From Sorlinia euscelidii (lineage in GTDB: Bacteria; Pseudomonadota; Alphaproteobacteria; Acetobacterales; Acetobacteraceae): DNA of 64,000 nt. Below, piece after piece: positions 10,553 through 18,423 of this stretch. Position numbers and translations under genes: made by a program. The notes beneath the pieces are model-generated. The model saw nothing but the letters and a program-made list of their open reading frames with translations, made no database searches and was not told the DNA's origin. Position 1 is the stretch's first letter; each line of letters begins with the position of its first letter. The DNA lies in the NCBI RefSeq assembly GCF_036452155.1, contig NZ_JAWJZY010000002.1; one strand, 5' to 3'.

Positions 10553-10569
10553 CACGTTGCAGTAACGTG
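10553..10569. promoter_or_regulatory. Inverted repeat upstream of the CDF pair
   Basis: CACGTT at 10553-10558 and AACGTG at 10564-10569 form a perfect 6-bp inverted repeat with a 5-nt spacer, 31 nt upstream of the ZitB-type start. Position and symmetry fit a metal-responsive repressor site, but I know no consensus that it matches, so this is inference. Confidence 0.3.
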
Positions 10570-10740
10570 GGAAATTTTCAAGAGGCATGGGGCAGGCGGG
10601 CGCATCTGCCGACCGCGCTGCGGCGTCGGGACAATCCACTGACCAGCATATGAAAACAACGCGATCACCTTTCACCCCCCTTGGCCGGAATGTGTTAAAG
10701 AGCGCGTGAGTTACCCATTACCGAGAGTTTTGCACGCACT

Positions 10741-12366
10741 ATGATTCGTGTCACTGAAATCCGCCTTCCGCTCGAGCACGGTGAGGACGCTATCAGAAAA
10801 ATCGTGGCGACACGGCTGGGCGTTGATGAACAGAATGTGCGCGATATCACGATCGCGCGCCGTGGCTATGATGCGCGCCATAAAAACCGGATCATGCTCG
10901 TTTACCATATTGACTGTTCGGTTGATGACGAAGCCGGGATTCTTCAAAAATGTCAGAGTGATGAGCGCGCCACGATGCGCGTGATGCCGACGCCCGCGCA
11001 TCGATATGAGGTGCCTCGCGCACCGCATCCCGCGCAGCCTCCCGTCGTGATCGGCGCCGGGCCTTGCGGGTTGATGGCGGCGCTTGTTCTCGCAAAGGCA
11101 GGTCTCAGGCCCGTCATTCTCGAGCGGGGTAAAAAAGTCCGTGAACGGACGGTGGACACGTTTGCCTTCTGGCGGAAAGCCGAATTGACGCTGGAGAGCA
11201 ATGTCCAGTTCGGGGAAGGCGGGGCCGGGACATTTTCAGATGGCAAGCTTTATAGCGGCGTCAGCGACCCGCGGCAGCTTGGTCGCTTCGTGCTTGAGAC
11301 GTTCGTCAAAGCCGGTGCGCCGGACGAGATCCTCTATCTTTCAAAACCGCATATCGGCACGTTCCGGCTTGTCACGATGGTTGAAAATATCAGGGCGGAG
11401 ATTGAGAGGCTGGGCGGCACTTACCAATTCAAAAGCCGCGTTGACGGACTCAGGGTGGATGCGCAGAAATGCCTGACAGGGCTTGACCTCGCCGATGGCA
11501 GCCACATCGCGACGCGCCACGCTGTTTTCGCTTTGGGCCATAGTGCGCGGGATAGCTTTGATATGCTTCACGCCGCCGGCCTGGCCATGCAGGCCAAACC
11601 TTTTTCCATCGGGGTGCGCATTGAGCATCCGCAATCCGTCATTGATGCGGCGCGGTTCGGCCCCTCAGCGGGTCATCATCTCCTGGGTGCGGCCAATTAC
11701 AAGCTCGTTCATCGTGCGTCCAACGGGCGGTCTGTCTATTCCTTCTGTATGTGTCCCGGTGGGACCGTCGTGGCGGCCACGTCGGAGAAGGGGGCGGTGG
11801 CGACGAATGGGATGAGTCAATATTCCCGCGCTGAACGAAACGCCAATGCGGGGATTGTCGTCGAAGTCAAACCTGACATTGACTTCCCGAATGATGTTCT
11901 CGGCGGGATCGCCTTTCAACGCCGGTGGGAGCAGGCCGCGTTCGACGCGGGCGGGCGCAATTATGCGGCGCCCGCCCAGAAAGTCGGGGATTTCCTCGCA
12001 GGTCGTGCCTCGACCGACCTTGGCGCGGTGATCCCCTCTTATAAACCAGCTGTGACGCCGGCTGATCTGCGGGATTGCCTCCCGGCGTTCGCGATTGACG
12101 CCATCAAGGAGGCACTGCCTGTATTTGACGCAAAAATCCCCGGCTTTTCGATGGATGATGCCGTCCTGACCGGAGTCGAGACGCGTACGTCCTCTCCGCT
12201 CCGGCTGGATCGGGACAGGACCGGGCAGAGCCCGTCCATCCGGGGGGTTTTCCCGGCCGGGGAAGGGGCGGGCTATGCCGGTGGCATTCTCTCCGCAGGG
12301 ATTGACGGCATACGTGCGGCTGAATTTCTCGCGGCGGCGTTGCGGGATGAAGCTCCCCCTCCCTGA
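10741..12366 (+). CDS. NAD(P)/FAD-dependent oxidoreductase, COG2509 type
   Basis: Uncharacterised FAD-dependent dehydrogenase of the COG2509 family. Residues 1-90 form the family's alpha/beta N-terminal domain (MIRVTEIRLPLEHGEDAIRK). A Rossmann FAD site follows at VVIGAGPCGLMAALVLAKAG (about residues 101-120), then the highly conserved QFGEGGAGTFSDGKLYSG and, near the C-terminus, GVETRTSSPLRLDRD and FPAGEGAGYAGGILSAGIDG. The length of 541 aa is normal. The substrate is unknown for the family, and the neighbours (metal efflux on one side, dihydroxyacetone kinase on the other) do not settle it. It stands alone on the plus strand with no strong ribosome binding site. Confidence 0.85.
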   Translation: MIRVTEIRLPLEHGEDAIRKIVATRLGVDEQNVRDITIARRGYDARHKNRIMLVYHIDCSVDDEAGILQKCQSDERATMRVMPTPAHRYEVPRAPHPAQPPVVIGAGPCGLMAALVLAKAGLRPVILERGKKVRERTVDTFAFWRKAELTLESNVQFGEGGAGTFSDGKLYSGVSDPRQLGRFVLETFVKAGAPDEILYLSKPHIGTFRLVTMVENIRAEIERLGGTYQFKSRVDGLRVDAQKCLTGLDLADGSHIATRHAVFALGHSARDSFDMLHAAGLAMQAKPFSIGVRIEHPQSVIDAARFGPSAGHHLLGAANYKLVHRASNGRSVYSFCMCPGGTVVAATSEKGAVATNGMSQYSRAERNANAGIVVEVKPDIDFPNDVLGGIAFQRRWEQAAFDAGGRNYAAPAQKVGDFLAGRASTDLGAVIPSYKPAVTPADLRDCLPAFAIDAIKEALPVFDAKIPGFSMDDAVLTGVETRTSSPLRLDRDRTGQSPSIRGVFPAGEGAGYAGGILSAGIDGIRAAEFLAAALRDEAPPP

Positions 12367-12385
12367 CTTGGGGTGCCTTTGAAAG

Positions 12386-12397
12386 TCACATATGTGA
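12386..12397. promoter_or_regulatory. 12-bp perfect palindrome upstream of dihydroxyacetone kinase
   Basis: TCACATATGTGA is a perfect palindrome in an AT-rich intergenic stretch, 131 nt upstream of the kinase start. It could be an operator. It is not a CRP/FNR site, which would read TGTGA...TCACA in the opposite arrangement. Confidence 0.3.
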
Positions 12398-12528
12398 TTG
12401 AAAATAACACTAAAACATCACATCACCGACTTAAAAAACTTAAAATTTGTGAAATCTGTTACTTTACAGGAAAGATTTCCTTCTTTATCTGGCGAGATAC
12501 GATATTTTCTCATTGATTGAGGCCAGAT

Positions 12529-14367
12529 ATGAGCGCAAATGCCCCATCCGCCGATGTAACCAACGCTTCCACGAAGCCGGAGGACGCCACGCATGGCGCG
12601 TTGCGGTCGCGGTTGGATCGCATTTTCAATGACCCGGATCAGGTGGTCGAAGATGGTGTGCGCGGTGTTCTGCTCGCCTACCCGGACCTTATTGCGGCAA
12701 CATCAAACCCGCGCGTGCTGAAGCGCGCCCGTCCGGCGGCGCGTCGCAAGGTCGGGATCGTCACAGGGGGTGGATCGGGGCATGAACCGGCTTTCCTCGG
12801 CTATGTCGGCCCTGGAATGCTGGATGCTGTGGCGGTGGGTGAGATTTTCTCCTCCCCGACGGCGCTCAGTTTTCTGGACGCGATGCGAGAAGCGGATAAT
12901 GGGGCGGGCGTGGCCTGCCTCTTCGGTAATTATGCTGGCGATACCATGAATGTGCGCATGGCGGTGCGCGATGCTCAAAATGCGGGCATTAGTGTGAAGA
13001 CAGTTGTCGCCACGGATGATGTGGCCTCCGCACCGGCCAATGAAGCTGATCGTCGCCGTGGCGTGGCGGGTGAAATCCTGATGTGGAAGGTTGCGGGCGC
13101 GCGCGCAGAGGAAGGGGCCTCCCTCGATGAGGTGATTGCTGTTGCGGAAAAGGTGATCCGCCACACGCGTTCCATCGGGGTGGGGCTGACGCCCTGCACC
13201 ATTGTCGCGAATGGTCACCCCAATTTTTCGATTGCACTCGGCACGATGGAAGTCGGGATCGGCCATCATGGGGAGCCGGGTGTTTCCGTGCAGAAACTGG
13301 GCAGCGCGCGGGAAATCGCGCAGTTGATGATCGACCACCTTCTCCCCGATCTGCCTTTCGCGAAAGGGGACCGGGTGACAGTGCTCCTCTCCGGCCTCGG
13401 CGCCACGCCCGTCATCGAGCTTTACACAATCTACGCGGACGTTGCCGATATTCTCGCTGAGAAGGGCATCGTGATTGCGCATCGCTTCGTCGGAAATTAC
13501 TTCACGTCGCTTGAAATGAAGGGCGTGACGCTGACGCTTATGAAGATGGATGAAGAGCTTGAGCGCCTCGTCAAGGCATCGGCGGAGACCATCGGCTTGA
13601 GTCAGATCGGCCCTGAATCGTACGACGGTGACGCGGCGCGCCACGCGGTGGAAGCCCCAGTTGCCACGTTGACCCCGGACCATCCGCGGGCTGCGGCGGT
13701 GAAAGAAACCGCGCATTATCTGCCGGAAACCGGTATTGACCTGGCGGCGACAACCGGAATAGTGCCGGCTCTCGTTAAGGCGGTCGTCGATGCACGGGAG
13801 TGGCTGAGCGAGATTGATGGAAAAATCGGGGATGGTGATCACGGCATCAATATGGCCAAAGGTTTTGCGCGGTGCGGGGATCGTCTCGGCGCAACGCCGC
13901 CCCCGATGGGTAAAGGGCTCGCCATCCTCTCTGACAGTCTGATGGCGGGGATTGGCGGCTCCATGGGGCCGCTTTACGGGCGGTTTTTTGAGGGGATGGC
14001 GCAATGTCTGGATGGTGCGCGTTTCCTGGATGCCAGATTATTTGGTGAAATGTTGGGGGCGGCGCTGGCGGGCATTAATAGTCTGGGCAATGCGCGTGTC
14101 GGTGATAAGACCCTCATCGATACGTTGCAGCCCGCTGTTGAGAGTTTCGACGCGGCATTGCAGCAGGGTCAGGATTTCGGCCAGGCTTTGGACGCCATGT
14201 CGGCGGCTGCTGAAAAAGGGCGTGACTCGACGATCGACCTTGTCGCGCGCATCGGACGCGCCAGCCGTCTGGGAGAGCGCTCACGCGGTGTGCTGGATGC
14301 GGGCGCAACATCCTGCTGTCTGATTTTGCAGACGATGGCGAAGACAATAAAGCCGTTGACAGCCTGA
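12529..14367 (+). CDS. dhaK: ATP-dependent dihydroxyacetone kinase (DhaK-DhaL fusion)
   Basis: Single-chain kinase that phosphorylates dihydroxyacetone to dihydroxyacetone phosphate with ATP, feeding glycerol-derived carbon into central metabolism. The first part is DhaK: VGIVTGGGSGHEPAFLGYVG, FGNYAGDTMNVRMA, and the His that covalently binds the substrate within MEVGIGHHGEPGV. The second part, from about residue 390, is DhaL: KIGDGDHGINM with the Asp residues that bind Mg-ATP, GIGGSMGPLYG, and the family's GDKTLID. The domain order matches ATP-dependent kinases rather than PTS-driven separate subunits. The start is the ATG at 12529 with GAGG 8 nt upstream; a TTG 12 nt earlier is less likely. 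It is a single gene. Dihydroxyacetone use suits an acetic acid bacterium. Confidence 0.93.
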   Translation: MSANAPSADVTNASTKPEDATHGALRSRLDRIFNDPDQVVEDGVRGVLLAYPDLIAATSNPRVLKRARPAARRKVGIVTGGGSGHEPAFLGYVGPGMLDAVAVGEIFSSPTALSFLDAMREADNGAGVACLFGNYAGDTMNVRMAVRDAQNAGISVKTVVATDDVASAPANEADRRRGVAGEILMWKVAGARAEEGASLDEVIAVAEKVIRHTRSIGVGLTPCTIVANGHPNFSIALGTMEVGIGHHGEPGVSVQKLGSAREIAQLMIDHLLPDLPFAKGDRVTVLLSGLGATPVIELYTIYADVADILAEKGIVIAHRFVGNYFTSLEMKGVTLTLMKMDEELERLVKASAETIGLSQIGPESYDGDAARHAVEAPVATLTPDHPRAAAVKETAHYLPETGIDLAATTGIVPALVKAVVDAREWLSEIDGKIGDGDHGINMAKGFARCGDRLGATPPPMGKGLAILSDSLMAGIGGSMGPLYGRFFEGMAQCLDGARFLDARLFGEMLGAALAGINSLGNARVGDKTLIDTLQPAVESFDAALQQGQDFGQALDAMSAAAEKGRDSTIDLVARIGRASRLGERSRGVLDAGATSCCLILQTMAKTIKPLTA

Positions 14368-14743
14368 AAGGATCAGCCGAGTCGCAGGTCGCGTCACGCT
14401 TCTCCCTTCGGGTGATGATGGCGAAATTCACCACCTGACGTTTCAGCATGATTTTCCGCCGACCAGCGGACACACATCCGATCGCGTGAACGGGTGAGAG
14501 CCCTTTCATGCAGGCGGGGCGTGGTTTTTGGGACGTCCTGATCGCCTCTCTGACTTTTCAGAGTGGGACGCGTTTGCGCCCGCCCTGTCAGGCACGCCGC
14601 GCCTGAGGGGACGAATTTCCTGTCAAGCGTCTGGACGTTTCAAAGGTGAATATTTAATTACGGGCAGAACATTTCAATTTTGACGCGCGCGCATTATCTC
14701 ATAATGAATATCGTTTGCAATTCGCGCGCGGGGTCGTCGTCCT
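14368..14743. other. Gene-free stretch between the kinase gene and feoA
   Basis: 376 bases without a credible gene. Two short stems are visible (CTCTGA/TCAGAG near 14555-14570, TCAGGC/GCCTGA near 14589-14607), neither followed by a T-run. The last 100 bases turn AT-rich and contain a Fur-like motif, so this stretch probably carries the feo promoter. Confidence 0.5.
14701..14718 (+). promoter_or_regulatory. Candidate Fur box upstream of feoA
   Basis: ATAATGAATATCGTTTGC resembles the Fur consensus GATAATGATAATCATTATC (ATAATGA, then TC with T-rich arm) and shows partial dyad symmetry. It lies 26 nt before the feoA start, a typical place for iron repression. The match is imperfect. Confidence 0.45.
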
Positions 14744-15028
14744 ATGCTCACCTTAGACAATCTGCTGCCCGGCCATTCCGGTAAAATCGTCAAAGTTCAG
14801 GAAGTCGGGCAGGAAGATGTCGTTTCACGCCGATTGGGGGAGCTTGGCTTTATCCCTGGCGCCGTGGTGAAGATATTGGCGGTCGGACCTTTCGGCCGTG
14901 ACCCCATTGCCCTCCGGGTGGGGGCCTCCCGCTTCGCATTGCGCAGAAGTGAGGCACGGCGTGTGACGATGGAAAGCCAGGATGCACCCTTAAGCGGACT
15001 GGATGAGAAAAAGAGTGCCGCGCTTTGA
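14744..15028 (+). CDS. feoA: Ferrous iron transport protein A
   Basis: Small SH3-like cytoplasmic protein that associates with FeoB and supports Fe2+ uptake. Visible family features are LGELGFIPGAVVKILAVGPFGRDPIALRVG and ALRRSEARRVTM. The length of 94 aa is normal, with a short Ser/Lys-rich C-terminal extension. It is the first gene of a feoA-feoB-small protein operon and overlaps feoB by 4 nt. A Fur-like box just upstream suggests iron repression. Confidence 0.93.
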   Translation: MLTLDNLLPGHSGKIVKVQEVGQEDVVSRRLGELGFIPGAVVKILAVGPFGRDPIALRVGASRFALRRSEARRVTMESQDAPLSGLDEKKSAAL

Positions 15029-16881
15029 GCAGCGCTCTCCCTGCGTCCAGCCCCTCGCCGCGACGCGTCGCGCTCGTCGGCAATCCGAATAGCGGCAAAA
15101 CATCTCTTTTCAATCAATTGACGGGAAGCCGCCAGAAAGTCGCCAATTACGCGGGCGTGACGGTGGAGCGGAAGGAAGGGTGCGTCACCCTGCCGGATGG
15201 CAGCCATGTCCGACTCCTCGATCTACCCGGCGCTTATAGTCTTCAGGCCACCTCGCCTGATGAGGCGATCACCCGCGATGTCTGCCTCGGTCAGCATGCG
15301 AAAGAGGCGAAGCCGGAACTCATTATCTGCGTCGTTTCCGCAAGTAACCTACGCCTGCATCTTCGCTTTTTACTTGAGCTGATGCAGATTGGCTGCCCGA
15401 TCCTTGTCGCGCTCAACATGATGGATGAGGCGCGACGCCAGAATTTCGACATTGACGTCCCCGGGCTTGAAGCGGCGCTCGGCGTCAAAATCGTCCCGAC
15501 TGTCAGCCTGCGGAAATCCGGTGTGTCAGCACTGCGTCACGCTTTGGCCGCGCCGCCGGAGGTCCCTCCAGCGCGTCCGGCAACCTCGATCTACGCGCAG
15601 GTTGACGCGCTGATGTCGCAATACACCAACGAGTCTGTCGCAGGGGATAATCACCTGACAGACCGCATTGATCGCGTTGTTCTCCATCCTGTCTGGGGGA
15701 TGGCGCTGCTCTTCATTGTTCTTTTCATCATGTTTCAGTCGGTCTTCACGCTGGCCCAGCCGGCGATGGATTTTCTGGAAAATGCTTTTTCCCGCCTTGG
15801 CGCGGCGGTGGTGTCACCGCTCCCTGATGGGTCGCTGCACAGTCTGCTGCAAAATGGCGTGATCGCCGGGGCAGGGAGTGTCGCCGTTTTTCTCCCGCAG
15901 ATCCTGGTGCTTTTCTTCTGGATCATTGTGCTGGAGGAAAGCGGTTACCTGCCCCGCGCCGCCTTTATGCTGGACCGCCTCATGGCGTCGGCCGGGCTGA
16001 GTGGGCGGTCCTTCATCCCGCTCCTCTCCAGCTTCGCCTGCGCGATCCCGGGGATTATGGCGGCGCGGACGGTGCAGCACCCGCGGGATCGCATCGTGAC
16101 GATCATGATCGCGCCTCTCATGACCTGTTCTGCGCGTCTACCAATTTACGCTCTGCTGATCGCTGCTTTCATCCCGCGTCACGTTTATTTCGGCTTTATC
16201 GGCTTGCAGGGCCTCGTATTATTCGGGCTTTACGCTCTTGCCATCCTCAGCGGAATCATCGCCGCGCGCGTTTTGACGCGCGGTGCGGCGGCGGAAGAGC
16301 ACATTTTGATGCTTGAACTCCCGCCTTATCGCTGGCCGAACCCGCGCGCCGTCCTTATCGGGTTGCTTCAGCGCGCTCGCATTTTCCTCGCCCGTGTCGG
16401 CACGGTGATTGTCTCCCTCAATGTGCTTTTATGGGCGCTTTCCTGCTTTCCGCCCCCGCCGCTGCACGCGTCGCAGCCCGCCATTTCTTATTCGCTTGCG
16501 GGTAAGATCGGTCACTGGATGCTTCCGGTCTTTGCGCCGATCGGGTTCAACTGGCAGATCTGCGTATCGCTCATTCCGGGCCTGGCGGCGCGCGAAGTTG
16601 CGGTTTCAGCCCTCGCAACGGTTTATGCGCTTAATGCCACGGAGGACACCGCGGCCACTGTTCTTGGGCCGCTTCTCTCGGCACAATGGAGCCTTGCCAC
16701 AGCGTTAAGCCTGCTGGCATGGTATGTCTATGCGCCGCAATGTTTTTCCACGCTCGCCGTCATGCGTCGAGAAACAAATTCCTCGAAAATTGTCGTGAAA
16801 ACGGCGTTCAGCCTTTTTGCACTTGCTTATATGGCCTCGCTTCTTACCTATCATATGACACGCTTTTTAGGGGGCGCATAA
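15025..16881 (+). CDS. feoB: Ferrous iron transporter FeoB
   Basis: Inner-membrane Fe2+ permease with an N-terminal G-protein domain. The G motifs are all visible: GNPNSGKTS (G1), the switch segment NYAGVTVERKEG, DLPGAYSL (G3) and NMMDE (G4). The membrane part from about residue 215 carries ESGYLPRAAFMLDRLM, FIPLLSSFACAIPGIMAARTV and TCSARLPIYALLI, with the Cys residues conserved in Gate motifs. At 618 aa it is a compact FeoB. The start is a TTG at 15025 overlapping the feoA stop (TTGA); no ATG lies between it and the conserved GNPNSGKT. The next gene follows after 3 nt. Confidence 0.95.
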   Translation: MSSALPASSPSPRRVALVGNPNSGKTSLFNQLTGSRQKVANYAGVTVERKEGCVTLPDGSHVRLLDLPGAYSLQATSPDEAITRDVCLGQHAKEAKPELIICVVSASNLRLHLRFLLELMQIGCPILVALNMMDEARRQNFDIDVPGLEAALGVKIVPTVSLRKSGVSALRHALAAPPEVPPARPATSIYAQVDALMSQYTNESVAGDNHLTDRIDRVVLHPVWGMALLFIVLFIMFQSVFTLAQPAMDFLENAFSRLGAAVVSPLPDGSLHSLLQNGVIAGAGSVAVFLPQILVLFFWIIVLEESGYLPRAAFMLDRLMASAGLSGRSFIPLLSSFACAIPGIMAARTVQHPRDRIVTIMIAPLMTCSARLPIYALLIAAFIPRHVYFGFIGLQGLVLFGLYALAILSGIIAARVLTRGAAAEEHILMLELPPYRWPNPRAVLIGLLQRARIFLARVGTVIVSLNVLLWALSCFPPPPLHASQPAISYSLAGKIGHWMLPVFAPIGFNWQICVSLIPGLAAREVAVSALATVYALNATEDTAATVLGPLLSAQWSLATALSLLAWYVYAPQCFSTLAVMRRETNSSKIVVKTAFSLFALAYMASLLTYHMTRFLGGA

Positions 16882-16884
16882 AAT

Positions 16885-17061
16885 ATGTGGGAAGATCTGG
16901 CGGTTGGCGCCGTGCTCTTCGGGGCTGCATTTTATTGGGTGAAAAAAGTGATCCCCAGCTTTATCTGCCGACGTGTCGCGCGTCCCGCAGTGACGTCTGA
17001 CGCGCAGAGCATGTGTTCGGGATGTTCCGGCTGTGGGTCAAATTCCGGCGGGTGTCACTGA
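16885..17061 (+). CDS. Small Cys-rich single-pass membrane protein downstream of feoB
   Basis: A 58-residue protein starting three bases after feoB. Residues 6-26 form one membrane helix (LAVGAVLFGAAFYWVKKVIP), followed by a basic segment and a Cys-rich C-terminus (CSGCSGCGSNSGGCH). This layout matches the small FeoB-associated Cys-rich membrane proteins found after feoB in many bacteria. They have been proposed to take the FeoC place, perhaps as metal-binding or regulatory partners; the exact role is unknown. The reading frame and Gly/Cys content are what is seen; the partnership with FeoB is inferred from position. A terminator-like hairpin follows at 17084. Confidence 0.85.
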   Translation: MWEDLAVGAVLFGAAFYWVKKVIPSFICRRVARPAVTSDAQSMCSGCSGCGSNSGGCH

Positions 17062-17083
17062 CCTCGCCGCATGGAAGAAATTC

Positions 17084-17119
17084 TGAAAAGGGGGCGCCTT
17101 AAGGGGCGACCTTTTTCAA
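17084..17119 (+). terminator. Probable terminator of the feo operon
   Basis: TGAAAAGG at 17084-17091 pairs with CCTTTTTCA at 17110-17119, enclosing a second short stem CGCC/GGCG. A T-run is part of the right arm. It lies 22 nt after the last feo gene. Confidence 0.55.
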
Positions 17120-17157
17120 GGGCGGGCACCCAGCCAATGGCCGCCTGATTTTGCTCA

Positions 17158-17207
17158 TAAAAAAGCACGGATGAAGGCGGACTTGGGGTCACGCTTCAAC
17201 CGCACTT
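17158..17207 (-). terminator. Rho-independent terminator of the HU gene
   Basis: On the minus strand, a 14-nt arm (17207-17194) pairs with the arm at 17176-17163 with 13 of 14 positions matched, two of them G-U. A 17-nt loop separates the arms, and a run of Ts (As at 17159-17164 on the plus strand) follows. It lies 26 nt after the HU stop. Confidence 0.7.
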
Positions 17208-17232
17208 CTCAGAACTTCATGTTATACGACTT

Positions 17233-17517
17233 TTATCGGTGCTTGGCAGCCAGGGCGTCCTTGACGTTTTTAGCTGAAGAATAGGAAAGCTTCTTGGATG
17301 CGGCGATATTGATGGTTTCGCCTGTCTTAGGATTACGACCCTGACGCGCAGCCGTCGTGCGAACCTGGAACTTGCCGAAACCCGGGATAGAGACTTCTTC
17401 ACCCTTCCGGGCGGCTTCGATGATGCTGGACCATACTGTATCAAGGGCCTTTTTGGCGTCGGCTTTAGTGCCGCCGGTCGCGGAGGCAATGCGGTCAATC
17501 AGATCGGTGGACTTCAT
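17233..17517 (-). CDS. hup: HU family DNA-binding protein
   Basis: Histone-like nucleoid protein that bends and compacts DNA as a dimer. The 94-residue length and the sequence MKSTDLIDRIASATGGTKAD, the core PGFGKFQVR, and the DNA-binding arm GRNPKTGETINIAASKK are typical of HU rather than IHF. It is a single gene with a good terminator downstream and a long gene-free stretch upstream. A strong ribosome binding site (AAAGAGGA) lies just before the ATG. Confidence 0.95.
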   Translation of the reverse strand: MKSTDLIDRIASATGGTKADAKKALDTVWSSIIEAARKGEEVSIPGFGKFQVRTTAARQGRNPKTGETINIAASKKLSYSSAKNVKDALAAKHR

Positions 17518-18423
17518 AGCTATCCTCTTTCGTTAAAATCGGTCTCTTGAGCCATAATCCGTGTGGCGCGAGTAAACAAGGTGGGAATCAGTCGTCCACG
17601 CGCCCAAGCTTCGGATAAACTTTGTTCGCGTAACGCGATAAGGCAACGCGGTATTTTGAGGGGGTTCAAGGGTGAGGTGGGAAAACTTCACGTGCCCCCA
17701 TATTTTACGCTGCAACGTCTCTATTTTGCCCCGACAGGTGCTGGATTGTAAGAAATCGTAAGGATTTGGCCATTCCTGCATCGTGAGGTGACGTTTATAA
17801 ACTAAGCTGTCAGAATTTAACTAAACTCCCCGGAAACCTGTCACCGGCGCAGTCAAAGTCGTCACTTTGCAGCAACATCGTCAAATTAATTGAGACGCGT
17901 TTCGCGGGATATCATTTTCGAAGTTTCAATCTACACGCTACGGTTGAACGGCCCTTTGCTCTTCCCGCGTAACGTTATTAACCCCACGAAATATGACATT
18001 GTGGGGCGCCGATATCAGCATGGTCGTCCCGAGCTGATTTTCTGGCACGCGTAGAGTCGTCACGCCACGTTGAAACATCATGAAATAATGAGGCTTCTCC
18101 CTTCATGCGTTTCATATTGAGTGTTGCGTATATTTCATTGAAAAATTGGACTCGAGTTTACATTTTCAGCGTCGAAGCGACTGCTTGAAATCGCTCACGT
18201 GATGTGTGGAGCGTAATATTTATTCATTAAGAAAAAGATACTGCGTTGATGGGATTGCGTTGAATTAAAAACCGCATCTGGCGCGATCCCCCGGTTGGAT
18301 TGGCGGAAGGACTCGCTTTTCCTGAAAAGGTGATCCCATTGATTTTATGAAGAAATCCTCTCGGATCTGGGTTAGATTGCGTCCGCAGGGGGCGGCAGGC
18401 GCCTTTCGGGAAGGACAGATGAA
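17518..18423. other. 0.9 kb gene-free stretch between HU and hemA
   Basis: 906 bases with no coding sequence I can support. The right end must hold the hemA promoter and leader and the left end the HU promoter (minus strand). Visible structure: CAAAGT/ACTTTG with a 4-nt loop at 17854-17869; CCCCAC at 17982-17987 pairing with GTGGGG at 18001-18006. The segment 18060-18260 is distinctly AT-rich. No tRNA shape was found. A small RNA is possible but not shown. Confidence 0.5.

Noticed and set aside
12386..12397. Palindrome as a CRP/FNR site
   Set aside because: The half-sites are in the wrong order (TCACA...TGTGA) with no N6 spacer.
12703..14004. 433-codon open frame on the minus strand
   Set aside because: Entirely antisense to the dihydroxyacetone kinase, whose motifs are complete; composition is that of a shadow frame.
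17518..18423. tRNA or rRNA gene in the gene-free stretch
   Set aside because: No acceptor/T-arm pattern or CCA-like end could be found by eye.
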